From contig OU612075.1 in the NCBI GenBank assembly GCA_914767715.1, forward strand, positions 16,864,001 to 16,928,000: DNA of 64,000 nucleotides, read 5' to 3'. The position numbers and the translations under genes were made by a program. Positions 37,101 through 44,474 of the stretch are shown in pieces (position 1 is the first letter of the stretch; the number at the start of each line of letters is the position of its first letter). Under the pieces are notes generated by a model. The model had not been told where the DNA came from, made no database searches, and worked only from the letters and a program-made list of their open reading frames with translations. This DNA comes from Membranipora membranacea (taxonomy: Eukaryota > Bryozoa > Gymnolaemata > Cheilostomatida > Membraniporidae).

Positions 37101-38373
37101 CTTCTCTAGAGTCGACCACAGGTAAGATATTTCTCAAAACGACGGAACTGTTGGTGTAGGCCTTACTATTTCCATACAGTTATTATGCTGATGTTTCAAA
37201 TTCAATTATAAATGTGGACTTCAGAGAAATACAGGCCGCAGTGTTGCTGCTTCGGAAATACAGTATTCTCAACCATGATATTCATTTATACAACTGTGTA
37301 ATATTGCAAGAATGGAGAACGTCAAGAGCTGAGTTAGTGTTGAACCCAAGACCATCAGCGGAGTTACCCCTTCCTCTTGAGGGTATCGTTTATTTACTCA
37401 AAAAATTTGTCCAATGTATTGTTTTTGACTCAAATTTTGTTACATTAGGTGTAAATCCAATTTAAAAATGCCTTTTCAACCCTAAAATGTGATGATACTA
37501 TGTTTATCATCATCATATTTAAACTTTTATTTTTTTTCAACAGTGCCTTGGAAGATCATCATAGCTGCGGTTATACCTACACTCACTCTGAGTGTTCTTG
37601 TGCTCACCATATTCTTGATTGTGTGAGTATATGCCTAAGTCTAAGTTGTCATTGCGGAGAGGGTTACCCCTCTAGAGTACAGGTGCCCATGGTACTCAAG
37701 CCGCACCCTAAACCCTTGCCCGCCGGAATTCCGGCTACTCTTTTCATCGAAGAGGCAGAGGGGGATCTCTGCGTGTGGGGTGTGCAAAAACACAGTGGAC
37801 CTCCTGTATTTATAGTCCCGTTCCACAAGGACCTGGCTAGAATGAATGGCGCGCCAGTACCAAATCAGAAAAGACTGCCGGCGCCGAGAATTAGACCTGA
37901 ACCTCATAGATCACAAATCCGCACCCTTAACCATCAGACCACTCCTGAGTATATGTCATAGAACTTCAGAGACGTCTTATGCTTTGGTTAATATCACAGT
38001 TTTTGTGGAATGGATATTCACAGGGTTAGACAGTTATAAACATCAAATGTCAATCATTTTTAGTCCTATCCTCTTCAGGTACACAAGACCAGGAAACACC
38101 ATCTCGGCATCTACTGACTGGTCATCATCTTATGCTAATAACAATTATGACAGAGTAGCATCCAGAACTTCTTCCTGCTCGTATGCTTATCCAAGTTCTG
38201 TTCGCCCTTATGATTACCCAGCTTCAGATCATACATATCTCTCAGTTGCTGATCTAAGATCTCAGCAGGGGAGCATAGACAATAGTGTGAATGTGGAATC
38301 AGAAGTTGGAATGTATGCGGGATATGGTATCTATTCTGTTGCCCCTTCATGTGCCAGCAATGATAACGTTTAA
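28140..38373 (+). CDS. Mucin-like type I membrane protein with Tyr-rich cytoplasmic tail
   Basis: Five coding exons keep frame and give 387 residues: 28140-28299, 29313-29504, 36684-37121, 37544-37622, 38079-38373. Exon 1 is a signal peptide (MSFRTLNVLLCCCLIVYS). Exon 2 adds a small Cys-containing extracellular region. Exon 3 is a Ser/Thr-rich stalk with N-x-T sites, as in mucins. Exon 4 is one helix (IIIAAVIPTLTLSVLVLTIFLIV) after a Trp-Lys border. Exon 5 is a cytoplasmic tail with about ten Tyr, including a Y-x-N site (YANN) and Y-x-x-V sites (YDRV, YLSV) that could bind SH2 domains when phosphorylated. The start of exon 3 is the weakest point: 36684 follows a strong pyrimidine tract, while 36624 is an in-frame alternative adding two Cys. 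I do not recognise the family. A receptor or adhesion role is inferred from architecture only. Intron 2 holds a Gypsy element. Confidence 0.7.
29513..29517 (+). repeat. Target-site duplication, left copy (TTTTC)
   Basis: The five bases abutting the left LTR are identical to 36223-36227 abutting the right LTR. This is the expected 5-bp duplication made by a Ty3/Gypsy integrase. Confidence 0.9.
29518..29738 (-). repeat. 3' LTR of the Gypsy element
   Basis: Begins TGTCGTGTATTCAAC and ends CCACCACA on the plus strand. It is the same length as the right copy, with six substitutions between them. Confidence 0.95.
29710..29816 (-). repeat. Polypurine tract and tandem duplication of the LTR junction
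   Basis: The plus-strand sequence CACATCTCCCTTCCTTTCCT (minus: AGGAAAGGAAGGGAGATGTG) is the polypurine tract that primes plus-strand DNA next to the 3' LTR. The LTR end plus tract (CTTATGCTAATAT..GGTTCCACCACATCTCCCTTCCTTTCC) occurs twice, about 59 bp apart. The inner copy has two changes. Confidence 0.8.
29973..30677 (-). CDS. Gypsy extra 3' ORF, part B: SGNH-like C-terminus plus coiled coil
   Basis: This open frame of 234 codons lies downstream of integrase, where env would sit in an errantivirus. Residues about 1-100 contain SLTPDHWGIVNRLNHMICDL and LRDEAHPGQFLARQMSETL. The D-E-A-H-P-G stretch looks like block V (D-x-x-H) of SGNH/GDSL hydrolases, followed by the usual final helix. Residues about 105-234 are a strongly charged Arg/Glu coiled coil with an in-frame 26-codon duplication (RQIRQEPVARRDREE twice). 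No signal peptide or transmembrane helix is present, so it is not an envelope protein. Its ATG overlaps the stop of part A (ATGA). SGNH assignment is from memory of the fold. Confidence 0.6.
   Translation of the reverse strand: MRISSKDRCDTVPVLSPRSLTPDHWGIVNRLNHMICDLNSQKDEGTPCLTAGVFGRQSGSQDLYFRPEKLRDEAHPGQFLARQMSETLKQFIRTRERRQGERGEARVAAIREGEYARERIEANRQQERQIRQEPVARRDREEPRRGIDREEGNRQIRQEPVARRDREELRRERDREEENIRRSNREEMERALEEVRAEYQERRHRLLEQNNRTYQQRLDELEREEEDREREERQ
30190..30346 (-). repeat. 78-bp in-frame tandem duplication inside the coiled-coil ORF
   Basis: TTGCTACCGGTTCCTGCCTA occurs at 30191 and again at 30269, within two nearly identical 78-bp units. The period equals 26 codons, so the coiled coil lengthened without losing frame. 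Confidence 0.8.
30674..30922 (-). CDS. Gypsy extra 3' ORF, part A: SGNH-like N-terminus
   Basis: Eighty-two codons. VVIGNGIVRYLDLPE is placed like the GDSIVRYL block I of SGNH hydrolases, but with Asn-Gly where the Asp-Ser nucleophile pair should be. YPGSTLFNMRQYL fits block II, and LLVSGIPDIVQ fits the G-x-N-D block III with Pro for Asn. The frame ends TGA overlapping the ATG of part B. Parts A and B together match the order of blocks I, II, III and V. With the Ser nucleophile replaced, hydrolase activity is doubtful. This is either a degenerate copy or a family that kept the fold for another use. Confidence 0.5.
   Translation of the reverse strand: MRFSKEEMATNNTYVVIGNGIVRYLDLPEIDTFSYPGSTLFNMRQYLDRPGIKLLVSGIPDIVQKGETHAAGPMILAYERTL
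31071..31905 (-). CDS. Gypsy integrase, catalytic core and C-terminal part
   Basis: The frame upstream of the first ATG already reads SDLFELEGRNYALFIDYYSRW (first Asp of DDE). IRTDNGPCYVSQGW (second Asp) and SPHHPQENGLAERGVEIV (Glu) follow. A Tyr-rich GPY/F-like region (YQAEEPNSYWVET) comes next, and the protein ends in a basic tail. No chromodomain is present. It is out of frame with the zinc-binding part, so the integrase is broken by a single-base-type shift near 31905. Confidence 0.9.
31885..32199 (-). CDS. Gypsy integrase, N-terminal zinc-binding part
   Basis: Contains the HHCC domain: RRLHSGHQGIVKTYRRS, then WWPTIRREIIDMVEGCTKC. It stops soon after LPDKPWTH because the frame shifts just before the catalytic core. 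Its start overlaps the end of the reverse-transcriptase frame by 14 bases. Confidence 0.85.
   Translation of the reverse strand: MRQVKGSADLLSEINGMVMMNNRLYIPKKMRTQMLRRLHSGHQGIVKTYRRSQDSIWWPTIRREIIDMVEGCTKCIQFRRMQNLPLKQTQLPDKPWTHYRVRFI
32186..33601 (-). CDS. Gypsy reverse transcriptase / RNase H
   Basis: A 471-codon open frame. RT motifs in order are LERMESLGVIEKV, GKIRICVDLSELNK, HIEDTLSSLAGSQYFSKMDA, YRKMPFGISAAPEFFQR and the catalytic VCMMDDILVV (MMDD in place of YxDD). KFLGHILSTKGI and the LHRFLAMVNYLSRY connection follow. RNase H has ADASCHTLGAALLQ, EKEALAITWACGKFDFYL and ETDHKPLIPLL. The enzyme copies element RNA into DNA and degrades the template. Length and motifs are normal for a K02A2.6-type Gypsy. 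This is the only major domain with an unbroken frame. Confidence 0.95.
   Translation of the reverse strand: MRQATQDELERMESLGVIEKVEKQTTWCSGMVVAPKSSGKIRICVDLSELNKSVKRETFPLPHIEDTLSSLAGSQYFSKMDANSGFWQVRLEEESREYTTFITPFGRYQYRKMPFGISAAPEFFQRQMNKILGGMDGVVCMMDDILVVGKNREEHDKRLWEVLLKIEKASMTLNKSKCEFGVKEVKFLGHILSTKGISVDPEKERAIREMPPQTDRKSLHRFLAMVNYLSRYSPKLSEAEEALRELDMQKNEWIWLETHQRSFELVKDLITSSPLLALFDYNKEHRVTADASCHTLGAALLQNQGNGEWRPVAYASRKLTDAERRYGQIEKEALAITWACGKFDFYLVGRRFEIETDHKPLIPLLGSKDLSELPLRIQRFKMRLMRYCYDIFHTPGIKMFIADLLSRPPTKDEAVKISRVEMHIQSLLLAEEDDLIEEIKVESVLDKEYQDIVKFIREGWPGELKGGNEAS
33598..33999 (-). CDS. Gypsy aspartic protease
   Basis: FIVDTGADVTVIT is the catalytic DTGA motif of a retropepsin, and AYILEGAQNNLLGKPEI has the second-half ILG-like motif. 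It would cleave the Gag-Pol polyprotein. The frame runs on to LPDVFKINVKEGDYR and then stops four bases past the beginning of the reverse-transcriptase frame. The usual linker is short there, indicating a small deletion or one-base shift. Confidence 0.9.
   Translation of the reverse strand: MRVDKKMVKFIVDTGADVTVITPETADRLGLERKSTKGEFRGADGNRLDIKFRTHIPLVSEWGQAVRGRAYILEGAQNNLLGKPEISKLELVKTVRSISGWDIETRHPKLFGKLGVLPDVFKINVKEGDYRLA
34058..34810 (-). CDS. Gypsy Gag, main part with zinc knuckles
   Basis: Capsid-like region (RHRFLGMEQNSEERLDNFIE is a typical Gypsy Gag segment) is followed by an RG-rich linker (RGRGYGRGRGSGRGRG) and two knuckles. CYTCGGFAHDYKEC is complete (C-x2-C-x4-H-x4-C). CYVCGDTSHLAIRT has Thr in place of the last Cys, or is cut by a frame change. 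Gag packages the RNA into particles. Confidence 0.9.
   Translation of the reverse strand: MGEYGMNIFETWRIEVETMQYERLKTAFDEHFASRENIVATRHRFLGMEQNSEERLDNFIERVERRGSTCRWGGLEEEMNVQVVIKGMHVDKIRNELLLKKDLTLQKVKETCNRYESARAASKILQRTEPKPISEADEVTEKHLGDYSQEGEQENIDRVGAINYGSSFNSGFRGRGYGRGRGSGRGRGCYTCGGFAHDYKECRDKKEREMGARSRNTNFKCYVCGDTSHLAIRTKRHKQKQSSCSGRVFE
34842..35039 (-). CDS. Gypsy Gag, N-terminal part
   Basis: Starts MEGKFGKGVKTPKFNIEQGG and runs through WRKFIKRFEMAVIGAGI, then leaves frame near 34850. The residues that should follow (RKAALLVDSMGEYG) are in the next frame. This shift separates it from the main Gag part. Confidence 0.85.
   Translation of the reverse strand: MEGKFGKGVKTPKFNIEQGGELECWRKFIKRFEMAVIGAGIRYKECDGVKTKRSASTERQLIFLD
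35211..35436 (-). repeat. Two tandem ~113-bp copies in the Gypsy 5' leader
   Basis: CCAGA(C/T)AGACAAA...ATGCCGTAA, TTCACCCT.CACAAGAAAAT and TTTTATAGTTCAACAAAT each occur twice at the same spacing. They lie in the untranslated leader between the 5' LTR and gag. Confidence 0.75.
35466..35900 (+). other. Plus-strand TATA and poly(A) signal pair inside the Gypsy leader
   Basis: CTATATAAATG near 35565 is followed about 100 bases later by AATAAA (35673-35678), in an AT-rich stretch on the strand opposite to the element. That spacing is what a separate LTR or small promoter unit would show. No bounding direct repeat is visible, so a nested solo LTR is only a suggestion. Confidence 0.3.
35985..36001 (-). 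promoter_or_regulatory. Primer-binding site of the Gypsy element
   Basis: On the minus strand the 5' LTR ends ...CACGACA and is followed at once by TGGTGTCAGATGTAAAC. A TGG start directly after the LTR is the standard tRNA primer-binding site. I cannot say which tRNA it pairs with. Confidence 0.8.
36002..36222 (-). repeat. 5' LTR of the Gypsy element
   Basis: Equal in length to the left LTR, with six substitutions. Followed by TTTTC, the right copy of the target duplication (36223-36227). Confidence 0.95.
37643..37950 (-). mobile_element. tRNA-derived SINE in the last intron of the mucin-like gene
   Basis: The minus strand begins with a tRNA-like head: GTGGTCTGATGGTTAAGGG resembles a pol III A box, and about 35 bases later GGTTCAGGTCTAATTC resembles a B box. 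The body is GC-rich against AT-rich surroundings and contains CCGGAATTCCGG. This fits a SINE copied from a tRNA-like RNA. No clear target duplication or tail was found. Confidence 0.6.
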
Positions 38374-40790
38374 TCAAAAGCCATTGTTATATAAGTGATA
38401 AATGAAAGACTTACAGATTGTGGACAGCTCAATGTATTAGAGTCGTGATTTTGTCAATTGAAACTCATTGACATTTTAATTTACATTGTTGTATTGGAAT
38501 TTGTTGCTCAGTGAAATATCTCACACTCTAAAACAAAAGATAGAGAAGCATTATATGATGACCCAGCTGGAGAGGAGATAGGTCACTGACTCGACATACT
38601 CTCTGGAAATACGAGGGAGCAGCCGATTACAACTTAAAGCTGATGTTGGGATATGCAGCAAAAAAACTTTCAAACATTTTTTTGATTTTGATATTATTTT
38701 GTCTTCGGCTCTACATGATGCCAGTACACAGGAGAAAATAATTAAAACATTATTGATATCTGTGATAGTGTGATTGACAATAATTTAATATACTATATAA
38801 AACAAGCTGCTGTCCATATTGCCTGCATGAGCTGCGACACAAACTGAATCTTGACGATCTGCACTGCTGAAGCCCAGGGCGGCCACCAACCGCAATGCCG
38901 AACTAAGATGAAACGCTTTAATACTGTCATATGCTAGCCAAGACATTACCTCATACCAAGAATAGAATTTTTCAATCTTTTAGAAATCTTTTCACTGGAG
39001 TTTCTAAAGATAATCTTTATTGATACAAGGAGTCACTTTTTATCTAATGAGACTTTTAAAGGCTTAACAATCTTTGTGAAAATCAATAGTCCAGATAAGG
39101 ATAATAATAATAATATTTAAATACAAGCGTTATGCAAAGAGTAAACCATATCTTTCTCAGACCTCCATCAAAACAATGAGGGCTGATCAATAAAGAGATT
39201 AACTAGTATATTAAAAAAAAAGAAAAACAGCTTTTATTTTTCAGGTTGTTCATGATTATCATTTGATTATAATCATGAACAACCTCCCAAAATAAAAGCT
39301 TCCATATTCCATCAAAATAACATCTCCCCCATGATTAAAACTATTCACAATAAAAACCATTTGGTGCCGCATTTGGATGGGGTGTAGTTCGAACGGGGCC
39401 AAGTTATTGCTCATGCCAAACTAGTCTTGAATTATCAGAGTTACCCAAACGCTGTGATAAAGTATATAGGTGCCGGCAGGTACAGGAGATCCTTCTGAAT
39501 CGATAGTAGACAACTGACAATAACGTTCACTATTATAAAACAATTAACAACCCCTACATAATGTTAAAAAATCCAAATAATAATGTTTCGGCACCTATAT
39601 ACAAATCTTCCTAGAGCCATCGCAGCACTGCCTGTAGCAGCATGCCTACTTCTTGCTTGTCAGATGACAACAGTCCTCATCTAAAACAAAGTACTTTAAC
39701 AAGACTGTCCTTACCTCATCATTTTCAAAATTACACCTGACCTAACTTGCCCTCAATGGAACTTGTGAGTTCTTTCAGTCCACATTCAAATCACTCACTG
39801 TTGAAATCTCATCTCAACTATCCCAAAAATGTTGATGGGTTCTCTGTCCTCTGCTACAAATAGAACTATATTCAGAACACAGAGTTGTCCTCTCTAAAAG
39901 AAGTTACTTCACAGCTGTTAGTGTTTGCTCTTTTGTAAAAGATCTCAAATTATTTTAGATTCCCAAATTTTGACATTTGTTCATATAGTTTTTGTTTCCG
40001 GTTTACAAATTTAACAGTTTTATCCACAGGTCTCATTACAAAATAAAGTACAGTTCTAAAAGACCCTGTTGGATAGGCCCTGGGGGCCGATGTCAGGGAG
40101 ACATGCCCCAATGCACCTATGAGAGTTGTGTAACAAAAGGCCTTTTGTTTGGTGAACAAAGGAGTACAATGGCAGGCAAAGTGTGCTTGTCTGAATGCAT
40201 GTTGGATTCATGTGATTGCATGCTGGGGCGCATGTATGCTAGGCTCAGCTCTCTACTTTTGCTACACTCATTTGTGGGTATACACAATCCACCCGCTGCT
40301 ACGATATATAGGAACCACTGGTAAAGGGTATTTCAAAACTGTACTACTACTCCAAAACATGGGTCTTTGGCAATGTATGACTGCCCCCTTGTGTTGTTGC
40401 ATACTTGCCAACCTGTAGGCATAAAGCGTTTATGAATGTTTACATTTTGTTGTTTTAAGGTGATTCATGGTTGAGTCAGAAGTAATTTGGGCAGCATTTA
40501 CCTTAGCAGTTTGTTTGAAAAACTACCTCCTATTCCTAAGCAGTCCTGTTATTTTGAATAAAATAAATACGCCTCATTTTATAGATTTAGTTAACTGCAG
40601 CTCATCCAGCAACAGTTTCAAATCTAAAATTTTCTTGTTAATGAGGTATTTAACAGCAGCATAGCAGATAGTTTTTCAATACAAACCATGCCCCCCTGTT
40701 ATCAGACCTGGAACGTTTAATGACTTATGGCTTGCCACATTGCTGAAACCTTCTACGAAGAAGTTCGCGATTACTCTAGAAGTACCAAGT
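38374..40790. other. Intergenic stretch with a hairpin element
   Basis: Probable 3' end of the mucin-like gene (ATTAAA at about 38741 is a candidate poly(A) signal). A 72-bp foldback lies at 39229-39300. No further supported gene. Confidence 0.4.
39229..39300. repeat. 72-bp foldback element
   Basis: Arms AGCTTTTATTTT...GGTTGTTCATGATTAT and its complement ATAATCATGAACAACC...AAAATAAAAGCT pair nearly perfectly around a short loop. Minimal MITE-type hairpin. Confidence 0.75.
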
Positions 40791-40791
40791 A

Positions 40792-41032
40792 GGGGTCTTT
40801 CAATTAGAAAAAGCGATGCTTTAGTAAAGCAAGTTATCACTATCACATCGCTCAAAATTATCACTCACTTGGTCTTTCAAATAGACAAAATTGCTCCCTA
40901 ATCGCTCACTCAGCATGTATATAGTTCCATCATTGACTGAGCGATCTGAAAGCGAGAGCCCTAGCAGGTATCGCTCACTCAGTGAGTGAGCGATCAGATT
41001 GCGATTTTGGCTGTTTCTAATTGAAAGACCCC
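40792..41032. mobile_element. 241-bp MITE
   Basis: Terminal inverted repeats GGGGTCTTTCAATTAGAAA and TTTCTAATTGAAAGACCCC. The interior carries GATCGCTCACT / AGTGAGTGAGCGATC palindromes. No coding sequence and no clear target duplication. Confidence 0.8.
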
Positions 41033-41858
41033 CAGCTAGTCTAAGTGCTGTCCAAATTACTTCTGACTCGAGAGTGCACTAAAGCTGGAGGTATCTTCTC
41101 AACCATGAAACACCTTCAAAACACAAATGGGGCAGTCAAAAATTGCCAAGTTCCAAGTTTTGGAGTAGACCTGTGGTTTAATCCAAGGCACCTACCTTGG
41201 GTTTTTTTACTCGTACCAAGCAAATGCATCTGGTAACTGATTGTTTACTAATGTCATATCCAAGCATGGTGTTCAAAATATATACAGGCTTGATAGTACA
41301 GTCAGCCGAAAAAATTCATCATGATTGGCTTGGCTTTGTTAGAAGTAGTTTTAAAATTCTGGTACTACTTATATATATATAATAATTATTATATTATAAT
41401 TCAATGGTTGTGGCAAGTGGTTAGCTAGACTCTGGTTTGGGCCTAGCTTTGTTGCACATTCACATCCAAACGAGTACCTCTAGGACATTAGATATTACTA
41501 CAGATGAGGTAGCCACAATATTCCCGGACCTTCATAAATCACTGATGATCACAGAAAGAGACTACTTCTTTCTTGGGTTTGAGACAAGCTGCCGGAGCAG
41601 AACTTAACCAGCTTAATTAGATTTAAGGTCGGCTAGGGTTGATGATCAGCAACATTGGAATCAAAACTGTTTGTGTTGTATCAGTAGGTATGACTTAGGA
41701 TCAAACCAGATCCTTTGACTGCTCTCCACCAACTAAGCTATTAGACTACTGATCCCTTCATTTCCTAAATAATGTATAACATGTCCACACACCTTGATAA
41801 ATTTTACTTTTATATTATATGACTTTGCAGGGATTGTGAATATTGATCCAGAACAAAG
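41033..41858. other. Upstream region of TRAPPC2
   Basis: A TA-rich patch lies at about 41370-41400. No exon recognised. The promoter of the next gene should be here. Confidence 0.4.
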
Positions 41859-43813
41859 ATGAGCTATTATTTTGTCATTGTCGGCCATCATGACAATCCT
41901 GTATTTGAACTGGAGTACAATCCCAAACCTGAACAAAAGGTCAGTATTGATCAGAACAAGGAGTTACAACAGGAGAGGTGTGACTCAATGATCGGTCTAC
42001 TCTCTTTTTGATTAGGGTTGCACGTAAGATGATTAATCCGTCGAAAAAAGAATTCCAATCAATTATTGGTTGCTTGCCAATTTTATATCCTAGAGGAGTA
42101 AGCATGAGATTAAATTTAGGTTAGCAAGTTTGGGAGTGGCATTATAGTAGCTAGCACCAAGTTTTCTCCAGCTGAATATAAGTAACAAGGATGAGTAAAT
42201 GTTAGCTAGCCTGAAGTAGAGCTTTTTTCAAACATGTGCGACATAGCAAACATATCATCTTGCAAATACCTTACTCCTCCAGTATTTATGATGATTGTAT
42301 GTTATCTTGCATATCCTACATCCTGAGCACAAACCCCCTGTTTAATATGAGGAATGAGTATAGCAAAGTAACTCAGATAAACTTTCTATCGTTAGCTCCG
42401 AATGCTAATACACATAGTATCAATCAAACAATAAAAGTTGTGATATTATTAAGTTTGGCAATTATCATCTGAGAATCCCTCTATCACATCCAGTTTTAAT
42501 CTACTAGTTAATCTCTGTGACTGACTCGGGTAACATGCAGCCCTAAATTTTTACGGTTGATCCTGTATGGTATTTCTGGCTAAAAGACAGAATGATAGTT
42601 ATAACGGCCGAGACAAAAATTACCACAAAGCATCAGCGGCCCATCTGATGTAGACACGCTTTTATTTTTTCATACTTTGCCCTTTTTGCTTTGCAGAAAG
42701 ATGACCACGGACATCTAAGTCAGTTTATAGCTCACGCTGCTCTCGATCTTGTCGATGAGCTCATATGGACTACAAATAACATGTATCTCAAAGAAGTGGA
42801 CAAATTTAATGACCTGCGAGTCTCAGCATTTGTCACATCCGGCAGTATCCTTTTTAAACAAATATTCCTAGACTTATATGCAGGCAGCATCAAGTCATGC
42901 AGTATCTGTTGTAAAAGCCTGTTTATAATTTTACCCTGTAAGCAATCTATTTGCTTCTTAGACAAACGTTATATCTGAATTTTATCTATGCAGCCTTATT
43001 ACTGCATTTAGCTTGAATGTTTGAATCACTTTCAGCTTGGATTCAGACAATACAGTTAGTTCGCCACTCATATTTTTGTGGGTTTTCAAACCATGCAGTT
43101 CGTCTTTGAGTGTTGTTTTTCCTGACTAGTTCTGTAACAGAAACCCGGTTTATTGTGGTTCATGAATTGAAGAATGAAGACGGGATTAAGTCATTTTTCC
43201 AGGAAGTCTATGAAGTGTTCATAAAGGTAAGTATTACATTACAACAGTTTGACCGTACTACATAAGCTATGCAAATTCAAAATGTCAAATTACCTTTCCC
43301 TTGTGTGATTGCAGCCCAATTTAATGGAAAATTGTGATTAACATCCACATATCAAGAAGACTTAGAATTGGCTGTGATGTGAATGATAGCAAAATAAAAT
43401 CTCATTGCTGGTGATGACTGCTGGTGATGACTGCACGTGCATCAATGTGTGGCCTGAGAGTATTGTATTAAGTAGATTAGATTGTTTTAGATAGTACTAG
43501 GCTTTCAAGTTATGAACAATACCATCTGACCACTGCCAGCCTTATTATGAAGTGAGACATTCAGCTACAAAGTCCGCATCTGAGATTTTCTCTCAAAATC
43601 TTCCATAATATTTGATTTGCTCCATATATCATATTCCATTAATCCATACATAGAATGATTATTATCTTCTAATTATAAATAAAAGTCAAATGTTTGGTTT
43701 ATTTATAGCAAGCAATGAATCCTTTCTATAAACAGAATACACCGATAAAGTCAGCTTTATTTGAGAGGAAGGTACAGAATCTCGCCAAAAAGCATCTTGG
43801 TGGATCAAGGTAG
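41859..43813 (+). CDS. TRAPPC2: TRAPPC2 (sedlin) orthologue
   Basis: Four exons (41859-41939, 42697-42844, 43141-43226, 43709-43813) give 139 residues with a stop, against about 140 in vertebrates. The sequence starts [20 protein letters not shown], continues with [19 protein letters not shown] and [20 protein letters not shown], and later has [19 protein letters not shown] and [13 protein letters not shown], all near-identical to sedlin. It has the longin-type alpha/beta fold and is a small core subunit of the TRAPP tethering complexes, which serve Rab1/Ypt1 activation and ER-Golgi traffic. The gene is complete; the exon 3 acceptor was chosen (43141) because it preserves the conserved GxxRFI segment. 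It converges on SPATA4, with 661 bp between the stops. Confidence 0.97.
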
Positions 43814-44474
43814 TAATAAGTGAGTTCTCAAATATTTATTTTGAAATGGTGAAGAAGTCCAACAAACGGTGGGCAATCCCTAGCTAACTTTATCCCGGAT
43901 CACTGGAACAGTGTAATAATTTATACTGATTAAGTCAAGTTGATAAGCTTTTCTCATTTTATTTTCACTTTTCAGTCAATCGATAGCCTAACATTTATAG
44001 TAATTTAAAAAACATAAGCTGAGCTATGTTGAAATGATGTGATCGACAAATTAGGAGGATGGTGCTCATGTTAGTCTGAGCAGTGAGTTTTTGAAAATGT
44101 GTTGTTTTAAAAGAACAAAATTATCCTGCTGTATCAGCTGACAGTTATATTATCAGATTTGCTGATCACAAGTATAACTTGTCGGTATAAAATATTTTTG
44201 GTGCGACGATTGTACATAATGAGAACAATTATATTTATTATGATTCTGATATAATGATAACATGTATTACTCAAATAACAAAACAATTGAGTATAGTATT
44301 GTCATCTTAAGATCATCAAAAGTAGTCTTATACTGTCAATATAATTTTGTCTAGTGTCAGCATTTGAGCATTTTTAACAAAAGCGATGAAACAAATACGC
44401 TGAGACTTTGGTACGGTCAAGGTAAGATAATGCTTGGTCGAATTTTGTTCCATTGTGGGTTGCTGCCGATAATT
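43814..44474. other. Convergent 3' region between TRAPPC2 and SPATA4
   Basis: AT-rich, no exon. TTTATT at about 44234 is a candidate minus-strand poly(A) signal for SPATA4. Confidence 0.45.

Noticed and set aside
37500-37961. Long plus-strand frame reading through exon 4 of the mucin-like gene
   Set aside because: It reads past a good gtgagt donor into the SINE; the spliced model keeps frame with the last exon.
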